Assembly (NCBI GenBank): GCA_964019055.1
Contig: OZ025221.1
Coordinates: forward strand, 7,160,468-7,224,467
Length of the DNA: 64,000 nucleotides
Source of the DNA: Anthopleura xanthogrammica
Lineage: Eukaryota; Cnidaria; Anthozoa; Actiniaria; Actiniidae
Direction of reading: 5' to 3'
Shown here: positions 24,185 to 35,425 of the stretch, one piece after another
Numbering within the stretch: the stretch's first letter is position 1
Layout of the letters: every line of letters starts with the position of its first letter
The notes under the pieces: model-generated
What the model was told of the DNA's origin: nothing
The model's database searches: none
Seen by the model: only the letters and a program-made list of their open reading frames with translations
Made by a program: the position numbers and the translations under genes

Positions 24185-26340
24185 ATGACCTCCACCAGTA
24201 CCTCTACGCTAGGGAATTCTGCAGAAAATGCAGGAGCAACACAGATCCCTTACCCAAGTCTTTACGACCTGTCATCACACAAGAAGCGAAGGATGAACAG
24301 CTCAAGTGTTATGGACACCGCTATGTCAGGTAAAAATAACTGTCTCTTTTTCATTTTCAGCTCAGGCTGGCCTTACATGGCACCGGACGAATTTTTAACC
24401 CTTCAAAAAGTTGTATATTTAGGCGTTCCGTTTCAGTACACGAAACTGCCTATCCGGACAAAAATTCAAACTCCTAGCCCTGCAAATTAAAGACTGAGAC
24501 GGTTTCATGTAAATGGTATGTGCTGGCCAAATTTTTGAGCGGTTAGAAATTCGTCCGGTACCGACCGTGTTATTCCAGCTTCGGCAAGTTTGTTTATTCA
24601 TATGCGTCCATTCTTGCACGACATCCGTCGCTGCTATTGCTACGTTGGAAAAGAATGGACCATTTTTCAGAGTGCATTGCAATTTTATCCAAATATTAGA
24701 AGAAAAAAACTTGATGAACCAATTTGTTAAACTTCATAGCGGGTTTGACGAGAGGTTGTCATCACTGTAAGTCGCTCCGATTTTTTTATACAGTCCGTCG
24801 CTACTATTCAGTGCTACGCCGTTCGAAAAGAAAAGAAGAAAATATCATTTCTCATTTTGGGGGTTGCAAACTTAATCAAAACTTTGATTTGATAAGCCAC
24901 AAATAGAAGTAAAAGAAGGTTGTTTTCGAATTGCTGAAATTTTTTCGGCAAATATTGCCGATGATGCAAATGATTAATTACTGCACTGCGCGCTGCTGTC
25001 ATGTGCAGACTTCATTAGCGGGCTTAAAATGGCATAGCAAAGACTGAGTTTTTTCGGTGAGGTCCGGAGATTGATGATCGAGCATTTGGAAGGGTGCTAT
25101 ACCCCATGGTTATCAGGCGAAGTCTATTGGCATCTATCATGCAATCGAACGAACCCTCATCCAGCCAAAGGGACCCGACTAAAACAATATTTTTGTTATC
25201 AGGTGAAGGCCATATTGTCAAGAATAAAAGAACCCGTTACAGCGCTTATCAAACAGAGACGCTGAAGAAGATCTTCGAATCAACACAGTACCCAGATTTT
25301 GAACAGCTGGCTGCAATTGCACGGGAGTTGGCGCTTGATAAAGAGGTTGTCAAGGTAACAGCTTTAACTATTATTACATCTTCCTATTAATATAACTACC
25401 GAGTGCGTAACGAATACTTTTATGTCGTATTTATAGCTCAGATGACAATGATTTCTCGGCCTTAGATTTAATAGATCTTGTTCGACTTTTTTTTGCCAAT
25501 TTCAGAGCCGAATTAAGTTCCTTTTTTTCTTTTTTTGCTTCTGTTTGGTGAAGGTGCCAATGGGGGTACCGGATTGTCAGTTAACTACTACTATTTTTTT
25601 GGCCAATTGCCAATTAACTACTGATTGAATTTTACAAGCTCTGGCCATAATATTTAACCAAGATAACAGAAATGTCAGTTTACAGTTAACTTTCATTTGT
25701 CAGTTAGGCCCGGTTTAGACGTCGAATTTCACATGTGCCGAATCTAATGCACATGAATTCAAACAATAGGTTTTGCTCATTTGTATTAGATTCGGCTTGT
25801 GAAATTCGGCGTCTAAACCGGGCCTTAACTGCTAATTTTAAGGCTATTTTTCCTGCAGTTAACTACTAGATTTTAGGCCGATTGTCAGTTAATGATAATT
25901 CCGTGTAAGGCCAGCCTTAGATAGCGTGAAAAAGTTACGCTCAAAGTAGAAGAGTCCGGCTATTAACTGGTTTAACCTTTTTTCAGATATGGTTTAAGAA
26001 TCGAAGAGCTCGTCAAAAGACAAAGAACCAAGAAGAAGCTTATAGGCTGAGTTTCCTTCAAAGAGGAAGTAGTAGCTTGCCTCACTTCTGCTGCCCTGAG
26101 CCAGTCTATTGCTTCCCAATGTATCCTGTTTTTCCGTCACCATGCCAACCGATGATGAATTACCATGGTAACACCGCCTATGGCTTGTACAACAAGCCGA
26201 CAAGCATCTTTGAAGGCAGGTTCGATGACAACCTGTACCAAAACAGGCCTAGTGTTGTTGTTCCATCCCAAGAACGTCGACCAAATGAATCGGTTGCCTG
26301 CCGAAGGGAACTTAATCCATATGCTCATCACACTAAATAG
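24185..26340 (+). CDS. K50 paired-like homeodomain transcription factor
   Basis: Three exons: 24185-24329, 25203-25354 and 25987-26340 (651 nt, 216 aa). A TGA directly upstream in frame fixes the ATG at 24185. The first exon encodes a Ser/Thr-rich leader of about 48 residues. The homeodomain is residues 54-113, with the invariant positions L16, F20, L40, W48, F49, N51 and R53 all in register. The intron falls between homeodomain positions 46 and 47, the classical site of PRD-like genes. Position 50 is lysine (IWFKNRRARQ), the Otx/Gsc/Pitx-type specificity that usually reads TAATCC. The rest, including a basic RARQKTK end and a Pro/Tyr-rich tail ending NPYAHHTK, does not match a named family I recall. 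No paired domain, octapeptide or OAR motif is seen. It is a nuclear DNA-binding regulator; its orthology is unresolved. Confidence 0.92.
25701..25831. repeat. foldback MITE, ggcccggtttagacg family
   Basis: cagttaggcccggtttagac and its complement gtctaaaccgggccttaact bracket a 131-bp palindromic element in homeobox intron 2. A diverged relative of one arm may lie near 14340. Confidence 0.9.
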
Positions 26341-27749
26341 TTCATAAGATATCCCTCTAAACTGCTGTACGCTTGTGTTTAACTGTCTCTTCAATCAATG
26401 AATTGGTGCTCGGCCGCCATTGTTTCAATAGCCTTCTCGGGATAGACCATTACCAGGGTTAATTTCATTGGCCAATACTCTAGTCCCGAATGTTTCAATC
26501 GAATTCCCGAGGTATAGTAGGCCGTTAAATGGTTTAGTGGAAGAGCTAGGTCATTACTCTGACTGGCGCATTTCCTAAACATTTTTGCAGGTCGCACAAG
26601 CTGTCTCATTCGACTTCTCGCGATCTAGCGTTGGTTGGAAGAGCTGACTTGTTGACAACGTGCTCCCTGCCCGTGTCGTGACGAGTGTATCCCGAGATCT
26701 ACATAATGCATATTCAAATGTAAGTGCCTGAAACTGGTTCCACTGAAATTTCTCATTAGTAAAAGCATGTTTTATGTATATATAACATTAGCTAGACTTG
26801 CTTCAGAAGGGGTTGGGGATAACGTAGGGAAGGCGGAGCGCATTTTAAAGTGGGGTGGAGGGAGGCTAGTATGCAAATTAAAGGGAAAAGTAGGGGGAAG
26901 GTAAGATGAGAATATAGAAGCCTAGTATGCTAATGGGGAAAAAGTGTGTGTGTGTGGGGGGGGGGGGGGGGGGGTTGCTTTTTAAAAGCCCCGCCAGTTC
27001 CCTCGGCTCCGCTGTCCCTGTAACGGAGTACTGATTAATGATTGGTCAGATAAAATATATTGTTGTAAAGTGTGTAAATGACACCAAAGCGAGGCTAGTC
27101 AGTATTGATCAGCAAAATCTCATATTTATATCTGTAAATTCATTCCATAATAACTTAAAAGAAAAAAATGCCACGGCATTGAAACTTCCCCTGTTCACTC
27201 ACTTTTGGATGATCTTTCAGGTAAAAGTGATATACTGATAAAAATTTTGATTGACGAATTTTAAATAGAAAAGTGAAGAATCGCCATATTTAGAATCGAC
27301 GTATCAAGGAAGAGCTAGTTTCATGCCTTGATCCTCAGTGCGTGAACTAGCTGATCGCATACGTGTTTCAACTTCGATTCTTTTTCAGTAGAGACGCAAA
27401 GAAACGTACGTCAAGTAAATGTTGAACTTAACTGAGCGTTAATAAAAACCATCGTAGCTTTATTTACTTTCACCAAACTGGAGCCATTTTTCTAAGCTTA
27501 TAATACAGAACTATAACATATCCCTCTAGCAAGATTTTTTAGTGGCATGGCAGTAGGGAGGAAAGCCCGTGGGGTTCAATCGGCTTGGTGGATTCCTGCG
27601 GACAGACAGACACCATTTAAATAGAATCTTAGGAGTCCGGTTCTCTGAGGATGTTCGATAAAGAACGAATTTCGGATTCCTCATTATTAAAGCCCATCTA
27701 CCCGCTGCGATTGTCGGCCCGATTCTTGACCAGAATATGTCGGGAAGCA

Positions 27750-27921
27750 AATCGTGCGCGTAGTTTAGAGAGCCCGATTCAAGCCCGATTCAAGCCCGAT
27801 TTAATGTGAAACTCGGGGAAACTCGGGCCAAAATGAGATAATCTGTGACAGTGGTACAGATTTCGTGAATCGGGCCGAGTCAATTTTTTTCGAATCGGGC
27901 TTTAAACTACACGCACGATTT
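27750..27921. repeat. foldback element
   Basis: atcgtgcgcgtagtttagag with agcccgattc is mirrored by gaatcgggctttaaactaca and cgcacgatt. About 170 bp. Confidence 0.8.
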
Positions 27922-28354
27922 ACTTCTCGATGGTGTCGGGCCGATGAAGCGCAACGTGTATTTCCCGCTTTTATTATATCCATTTTGAAATCACTAGCAA
28001 ATCCTGTAATCTGATTGGCTCTCAGTAGTATAGATTGATTCAAGCACGAATCGCACTATTTTGAGTCCGAATCGCACTATTTTAAGTCCGAATCGCATCT
28101 TTTTGTCAGCCAATCACAATGCAACACTAGAAAAGGTAACCAATCAGATTACAGGATTGTATGTAATCAGCCAATCAGATTACAGCAAATAAGGAACATA
28201 AAATGTAGCTTTTTTCAAGTTTGACTGCAATTTTTTGTTACAAAAAGAAACAAAATGGATGATTTTAACAGCTACTTATTAATAAATACTTTTGTACTTA
28301 TCACAAATTTATAGTCTATCTAGTATGATTTCAAAATGGATATGATAAAGTGAT

Positions 28355-28494
28355 AATTGAACTTTGTGTCGTGCAATTTTGGTCTGATATCAAACTTGCG
28401 ATTACAAATCACACTCCCGCTACGCGGTCGTGTGATTTTGTCATCGCGCGTTTGATATCAGACCAAATTGCACTCCACTTAATTAGTTCAATTA
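28355..28494. repeat. foldback MITE
   Basis: aattgaac, gtgcaattttggtctgatat and caaac are mirrored by gtttgatatcagaccaaatt, gcac and gttcaatt. About 140 bp. Confidence 0.85.
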
Positions 28495-28899
28495 CCATTA
28501 TTAATTACGTACGTACGGCTACCCTAATGATCTCGTTAGTAAGGGTTCCATGGACATCGTCGCTGCCCTTTGAAGTTAATTATGCCAGATGTGATTACCC
28601 CAGTACTAATAATTACGTGCAGGGGGGGGGGGGGGGGGGAATTGATTTTCCCCTGTTACGTATTACGTTTGATTTGAATGCTTTTGAAACCGAATATAGA
28701 CACTACGGTTTTACCCGGAAATACGCCACTCGTATTTTTCATACGAACTACATCCTGGACCTCAATGATATATTTTCAATATCCTCACGTGAAGTTATCA
28801 GTGACGTCACTTCCTTTTATTCCCCGCTCTTTTTAACGCGCGTTGCAACAAGCCAAGATCACTTAAAATGGGGCCGCTAAGAAGGACTTTTGAAAGTCT

Positions 28900-29195
28900 A
28901 TTTAACAATTAGTCCTCGAGTCCGAATGGTCTACGAGTCAATAGCCCATGAGGCCGAAGGCCGAATGGGCTATTGACTCGTAGGCCATGAGGGCGAGAGG
29001 TCTAATTGTTTTAGTAAAAACCTACTAATCGGTCCAATAAAAGGATGCAAAAAGTTTTGGATTTTGCTTTAAATATATTTTTTTTGGTTTTCAAAACCGG
29101 CGCTTTTCGCTACTAGAGGTCTATCACTAATAGACCCCTAGTAGCTCAGCCAATCACAGGGCTCGATTGGTGATAGACCATTAGTAGGTTTTTTC
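28900..29195. repeat. partial copy of the 480-bp palindromic element
   Basis: Nearly identical to the left arm and centre of the element at 55335-55816 (starts tttaacaattagtcctcgag). The right arm is truncated after tagtaggtttttt. Confidence 0.9.
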
Positions 29196-29420
29196 TAAGT
29201 CCAAATATGAAGGGGTCAACTGACTATGAAAGACTATCTGTGCGTGCGTATGTCGTTATGCTTATGCTTGTAGCGTCGTTAGTGTGAACCAGGCTTAATT
29301 CTGTATATATGCATGAGTCTAGTAGTCAAGAATAACAGTGGTAATAGACCCTTTTCGAATATGGAGAATTAGTCAATCGAGGAGAATTAAAATGTCCTGG
29401 ATTTGAAAACACAATCATTG

Positions 29421-29476
29421 GAATTCTTTTATTTTGTCCTTCAAATTGAGCTGCTTTGACATCAAAGGCGGGGTCT
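29421..29476. repeat. partial copy of the ggacaaaac foldback family
   Basis: Only one arm is present (tttgtccttcaaattgagct and gctttgacatcaaagg). It contains a minus-strand AATAAA about 75 nt downstream of the EctC-like stop, so it could supply that gene's poly(A) signal. Confidence 0.65.
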
Positions 29477-29505
29477 ATAAAATGACTCGTCTTTTTCTTT
29501 TGTGT

Positions 29506-31400
29506 TTAATACGATGATATCTGAGAGCTGTCATCGAAATTATGAACCTCATCACCTCTCAAAGCTGGAAAAAATACACAAATTATCTGACTATTTTCCT
29601 CTTTAATGAGCAATGTATGGGCATCGTGCTTATCCAAGAGGTACATTATACCATCTTTCTTCACTGGATCTTTTTCGTCAAACTCCAAGCTTTCTGTGTT
29701 GTCGTTCCATGAGTAAATTCCACTACCTCTGATAAAGAAATTTGCTTCAATGTGGTTCCTATAGTGCATGGGACATAGAATATTGGCAGTGGGCATCGTG
29801 TTGGTGATGGTAATATTGAAACCGTCAGCTTGCTTCAAGAACCTTCTACTGGTCCCACGTTTGAAGTCAACCTCCCTATCCGTTCCCAAGATGCTGTTCA
29901 AGCTTAGAAAGTAGGGAATGGGCTGTATATCGGGTAACCCGGGCACAGATACGACCACCATGCGGGTACAAGCCTCCAGGACTTGGAAGCGTGCCTTTGT
30001 AGTTGAGGAAAGAGCAAGCAACGTATCCCCGGTCATTGTAAATGTCGTCTTTTCATCGTCATCCAAGGTAATGAAACATTTACCTAGAAAATTATAATAT
30101 GATCTTAGATTCAGCATTTCCTACCTAATACGAAGAAAGATATATAGTACTAATAAAAGAAATGTGTGGGTCACAAAGTTTGGCCGGTAAAGTCCAAATC
30201 AATTCCAAGAAATCGAGCTTCAACTGAAGTTTGGAAAAATAGTGCTTCTAGACCGTAGTCAGTACTCTTCATTTGAGGGAATAGAAATTTGATTGCAGAA
30301 AAACAAATATACTAACAAAGCATTCTGGTAGTTGCCTTGGGTGTCGGTGGTCCTCTCGCTCTGTACGTGATGTGCGGACCTGGGTCAATTATTTATTCTC
30401 GCTTTACTGACTTGATTCACATATCGCATGTCAGTAAGAATACCCTGTACAAGATCTACGAAACAGGTTTACAGCTGGTTTAGCACGCAATTACTAAAAA
30501 CATGATAGAGTGAGGTCAATAAACCCGTGAAATATATATTAGACTTATACACTTTAGTAGACCCTAATTCTATTGTTTTCTTTTGTGTCTATTTGACTAT
30601 TACACTTTAACAAGCAATTTTTATTTCACAGTTTAATACCTTCACTCTATGTTATGTAATATATACAATATTTATTCAAATCAGGCCTAGTTGTAGCAAT
30701 GGAAGCACGAGGCATTAAATTTAGAAAATATGTAAATGAAGGCGGCTATTTTTCGAATGGTCTATATGGCCGCTCCTTTATTATCATAATTTTACCGCTA
30801 CATTAACATTATAGATTAGAATGACATCAACAAAGTTAGAAAGTTTGAGACAAAAATATTTAATTCTTGAGAAGTTATGAGAATTTTAAAATGTGAAAAA
30901 CACCACAACGATGCTAGCAAGGAAACAGATCACTGAACACATACAAATCTCTGTAATTTTGATCCCAAATAGCTTCACTTGAATTCTATTCATACCAATG
31001 AAACTTTCCAAAAATACATATTTCTGCTTGCTCTTTCTGATGGTGGTGCTTATTTTTAAAATATTTTTTCAAAATGGCGAAATTTTTGAGCGTAAAAAAT
31101 CGAGTCTGCAAAGCAAAAATGGCAGAGAGAATAAAGTACACTATAGGCGTACTTCAGTTTAGAAAACCAATGATTCTTTAATACGCTAGTTGCTCAGATA
31201 TATACTGTACCTTCAATGCAGTAATAGATATGGTTATGTCCATCGTGCAGAGGTGCTAGTTGACCTTGATCGTCGTGTGATAGGTTAACATGGCTAACTG
31301 TAAATCCCACCTTGTCTTCGAGAGATGTCAGTATTTTACCTCTCAACTGACTTTGACCAAGTTTTTCTTCTGGTGTTTGAGAAACGATGCGAGTTTTCAT
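29506..31400 (-). CDS. ectoine-synthase-like (EctC) tandem-cupin protein
   Basis: Two exons, 31400-31211 and 30083-29506, joined in phase 1 (768 nt, 255 aa). An in-frame TAG lies upstream of the ATG. The length is twice a bacterial EctC (about 130 aa), and the protein splits into two EctC-like cupin halves. In the C-terminal half (about 131-255), MHYRNHIEANFFIRGSG, MYLLDKHDAH and VFFPALRGDEVHN follow EctC closely. E176, Y211 and H219 fall where EctC has its metal-binding Glu, Tyr and His. In the N-terminal half (1-130), HNHIYYCIEG and CFITLDDDE align, but those three positions become His57, Leu86 and about Ala94. EctC cyclises N-gamma-acetyl-diaminobutyrate to the osmolyte ectoine. No ectA or ectB partner is in the window. 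The GT-AG intron and animal neighbours argue against contamination. The fold and family are well supported; activity and substrate are inference. Confidence 0.88.
30505..30650. repeat. ccgtgaaa-family MITE, copy 2
   Basis: tagagtgaggtcaataaacc and cgtgaaat with the opposite end atttcacagtttaatacctt and cactcta. It lies in the EctC-like gene's intron. Confidence 0.75.
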
Positions 31401-31486
31401 GGTTGTATAGACCGTGTACTAATAGACAGTGAGCTCGTTGATCTAAATTCTCAAGTTATATCTTGAGCCGTGCCAAACTAACAATA

Positions 31487-31945
31487 GGGACCTTAAGCAC
31501 CAGGACGGGAGGACGAGGACGGCGTCAAGTCCGAGAAAGGACTAGGTCGAGAACGCCGTCCGTCCTCTCGTCATGTAACATTAGAGACCTTAAGATTCAC
31601 GACAGGAGCGGACAGCGACGGTAGACGATGATGCCAGCACGTTTTCAAGACGGTTTTTCGAGTGCGCGCCGTCGTCCTTGCCGTTGTCGTCCTCTCCAGA
31701 ACGTCACTTGGTGCTTTTTCACGTTCTAGCGAGGACTGCAGCAGCAAGGACGACGGCGCGCGCACCAAAAACCGTCTTGAAAACGAGCTGGCGTCACGTT
31801 AGTATTTTGATTTGGTGAAGTTTAGCTTGTTTTCCCGTCCTGGTGCTTAAGTGTTACGTTGCGTGAAAACCTACGACGATCTCGACCTAGTTCTTTCTCG
31901 GACTTTACGTCGCCGTCCTCGTCCTCCCGTCCTGGTGCTATAATG
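31487..31945. repeat. GC-rich nested palindromic element, about 460 bp
   Basis: The outer arms (aagcaccaggacgggaggac and gtcctcccgtcctggtgcta) and inner arms (gttttcaagacggtttttcg and its near complement at 31768-31788) make two nested hairpins. It begins about 90 bp upstream of the EctC-like start codon. Confidence 0.85.
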
Positions 31946-33049
31946 GCTATAATCGTGTAGCCTCCTACTGAGACGCTCTTAGGGTCGTCACGCAATACTT
32001 GTTTTTAAAAAAAACCGCTCTAAAACGGCCAAAAACCACCCAGAATGACATCAAATACCTTTAACAATAACATAGGACCAAGGTATGTTCAAATTTATTT
32101 CAACAAAAAATACGTTGTATATCGTCCCATACATTTACTGTAAAAATAGCTTTAAATGGATTGTTTGGGCTGCCTGTGGTTTGAGCAGAATCCACTCAAC
32201 CGCTCAATCAAATTACCGACACCGTACAATAGGCTTATAAACAAAAGCAAAAATGATGCCGAATCGGCGACGCGCACTAATTAGACCGACACTAATTAGA
32301 CGCTCACTAATTAGACCGACATCGTCAATTACGCAACACCAGGTAAGACTAAACCCCAAAATATACACCCTATGGGAGATTTCATGGAATCTTTTTTTTA
32401 CGTCACAACCTCGCGCGAGCGGTTCGCTGGCCGTCAAATTTTATTGGAAAGCTATGCATATTTAGTCTTTTTTCTTGAAATGGGATTGAAAAACAAAAAC
32501 TCAAAACGTCAAATATCACTTTTCTCTTGCTAGTAATGAAGACAAAGATGATCAAAGTGTAAAATGTAGTAAAAACACCAAAAAACAACCACAGTTCAAG
32601 TATTTCTGTCCAAATATTTCAATATCTCAAAATGGCGACCCTCTTTTGTATTACCGTATCGAGAGTTTTACGCATTTTGGTGTCGATATTTTTAGGAAAT
32701 CTTAGTTAACATCAATGATTGTACCTTCTATGAAGTGTTTTCTATGGAACTGAAGGACTATTTTTGCAGTGCAATCAAGTTTTTCTGGTCTTTAAGCCAC
32801 TTCTTCTCAGAGCTACAACCACAAAATGGCTTCGCAAATCTTCTTTCGGTGAAGACGAAAAATTGTTTTGGTTAACTTTAAGATAGACATGACTTCTGTG
32901 CTTCCAGTGATAGCTCAATCCACCGATGTCACAACATTAATGGTCAATCGTGTGGACCGCCACTCCTTGTCAGCCTTGGGAAAAAAATTTAACTTAGAGG
33001 ATCATTACATGTGCGATGCATTGTGGGATTGATAATGGAAAACACGGGT

Positions 33050-33210
33050 GATGTAGCGATGAGAGCGCTTGCCTCTCACCAATGCAAAACGGGTTCGAGT
33101 CCTGCGGGCTTGTTGTCATATGTTTGTTGGTTCTCTCCTGTGCTTTGAGAATTTTTCTCCGGGTTCTCCATTTTTTCTCCTCCGTAAAAATCAACTTCTA
33201 AATTCCAATT
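33050..33210 (+). mobile_element. tRNA-derived SINE, copy 1
   Basis: The head resembles a tRNA gene (gatgagagcgcttgcctctc, then box B ggttcgagtcc). The tail ctccgggttctccattttt and aaaatcaac is shared with the copies at 44437 and 60195. Confidence 0.8.
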
Positions 33211-33788
33211 TGATCATTGGTGAGGCAAGTTCATTTAATAGTGTTTATCACTATTACAAAACAAAACAAAGGCGATAGTGATCCTAAGATGAAATGCATG
33301 AACAAGCCTGACATTGTTGCCTTATGTTTGACTACAGGAAATTACTGTATAACAAAAAAACTATCTTTATTTACAATTCCATATAAAAATATTGAATATG
33401 CTTGTATAAAAAACCCAATACATAAAAGTTATCTATATCTAAAAGCATTAAACAGCTTCAGTGTTCACAAACAGGCAATTCCATTTAACCTGAGAAATAT
33501 TCTTACAGGGGCGGTATGGCTCACGCAAATTATGAAAAGTTCAAATTCAAGAAAATTCACAATTCACAACGTTTAGAACATGCTCATCACAGATCATGAA
33601 AATAAAAATAAAAAAGTTCACGATCTCATGCGAAAACCCCTTACCGCCCCTGTTCTTACAGGCATCAGTTGAAAGGACACTAAATTCTTTTGTTTTTTCG
33701 TTTTTCTCCTACGTTTAGTACTCTCATCATTGAGGTGGACAAACACTCTTGTAAAAACCAAAAACATCCCCATGGGAGGAGGGCTTAA

Positions 33789-33967
33789 GGCTGGTCCACA
33801 CTTGACATAAGCATAAGCATAAGAAAATGGAAAAAAATCCATTTTTTTATAATGCTTATGTTTATGTAGAAAAAAATACAAGTGTGAACCAGCACAACAT
33901 AATAATTCTTATGCTTATGTCTATGCTTATATCTATGCTTATGCTTATGTCAAGTGTGAATCAGCTT
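33789..33967. repeat. foldback MITE with gcataa arrays
   Basis: ggtccacacttgacataagc is mirrored by gcttatgtcaagtgtgaatc. The inside is repeated gcataa/ttatgc. A fragment of the same type lies near 29250-29295. Confidence 0.8.
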
Positions 33968-34855
33968 TTAGAAGCATGTTGTTTCCTCAGTTATTAAAGT
34001 GGAATCACACCATTTTTTAAATATAGGAAATTCAACATTGACTTTAAAAATCTGAATCATTTTCTATTATTAACACATTTATAAAAAATTCTTGTTTCTG
34101 ATTGGCTGTGAATTTTTGCTTAATCTGTGCAACAGCTAATTCATTGCACACATCTGGTACCCTGTGAGCAGGGGTTAGTTTTCTTCCCCTCCATAGGGCA
34201 GAGTGGCAGTTGCTGGTCAGGGAGAAAAATACCTCTGCCCTGAGATGATCGTTTTTTTAATGTTGAGCATGCGTGGCGGTTTCCTTAGAAACACATGACA
34301 TATTTCTGGACCGCCCAATGTATACACACATGCCTGTCAAGTGTCAATATGAGCATGGGAAAAACAAGGTAAGAACATGTCTGAACAGTCTGAACATGGA
34401 AGCGATTATGACAAAACCAAAATGGACAGCAGAAAAAGACCTCTGCAAGCAGGGACCTACACATTTGGGAACTTTTTTTGATCAGAAACAAGGATTTTTT
34501 TATAGATTTATTATTAAAAGGAAATACCACCTTTAAGTTCTTGAAGAATTTATGAAAAATACCACTCACATCTGAAGATGAAAATGGCTTACAACTGCTA
34601 CACACAAGGTATTAAGCCGTTTTCATTAAATACTATATTTTTCATTAATTCTTCTAGATAGGTGGTATTTGATATACTAAAACTCCCCCATTCCTCTGCC
34701 AGGTATTTATGTGCAACCATTTTAAACAGAGAAATGATACTCAAGGGACACATTACACCTAAGGTAAAGAGGTCTAATTATAGGGGAGGAAAACAGAAGG
34801 GTTACCCCAAACACTATCACAGGAATCTGCCCTAGTATGAATGATAATGATAATG

Positions 34856-35008
34856 ATAGAGCAAATTTCGTATGACTGTGAAAAGTTCAGTCCCATGTGC
34901 ATGCATTGCCATGGCTGTGATGTTTTCTAGATTTTTTGATTGGCTGACTTTTTGTCACAACGATGTTCATGCCGTGAGCTTTTCACAGTCATACAAAAAC
35001 TGCTCTAA
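34856..35008. repeat. TAGAGCAG-family MITE, copy 3
   Basis: Ends tagagcaaatttcgtatgac and agtcatacaaaaactgctct form inverted termini of a 153-bp element. Confidence 0.85.
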
Positions 35009-35425
35009 GCAAATGTGTTGTTGTGTTGCCTATATATATAAAAAATATCTTAAAATAAAGGTTTTGCATCATCATGTTCTCTGATAAAACACGACTGAGT
35101 CTGTTGATCTCTCAAAAAGATGCAAAATTTATGTTTTTCCTAAAAATCTTTACATGCTTTTGCTACTTCCAGGTTTGGATGAAACACACAATTTTTGATG
35201 CACTGGAGTAGGCTGAGGTGAAAATTTACATGGCACACGTGGCATTAAGAAGTTTCCCTCTCTTAGCTTATTTATGCTCTCTTGACCTATTGTAATCAAA
35301 AGTTTTTAAATATAAGATATAAAAAAATAGTTTCTCCAAACACAATTTGGGTCTAAAAAGTATGAATGCCTTGCTTATTTCTGATTCTTGTATGATACAA
35401 AATGCATTCTGACTATCCTTAGTAA

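Larger units (their letters stand above)
26341..29505. other. intergenic, repeat-rich; no gene
   Basis: This stretch separates the homeobox gene and the EctC-like gene. It holds two poly(G) runs (26956-26974 and 28622-28639), tandem cccgattcaag words near 27770, repeated ccaatcagattacag words near 28140-28190, and the foldback elements listed separately. No reading frame looks coding. Confidence 0.6.
31946..35425. other. intergenic, no gene recognised
   Basis: Contains a short tandem array of cactaattagac words (32274-32320), a SINE, two foldback elements and long AT-rich stretches. Open frames are short and unremarkable. Confidence 0.55.

Noticed and set aside
29506..31400. Bacterial contamination as source of the EctC-like gene
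   Set aside because: The gene is split by a 1.1-kb GT-AG intron that holds a MITE family also found in NAT9 and near the CARD gene, so it belongs to this genome.
33050..33120. Functional tRNA gene
   Set aside because: Boxes resemble a tRNA, but the acceptor stem does not pair and the sequence continues into a shared SINE tail.
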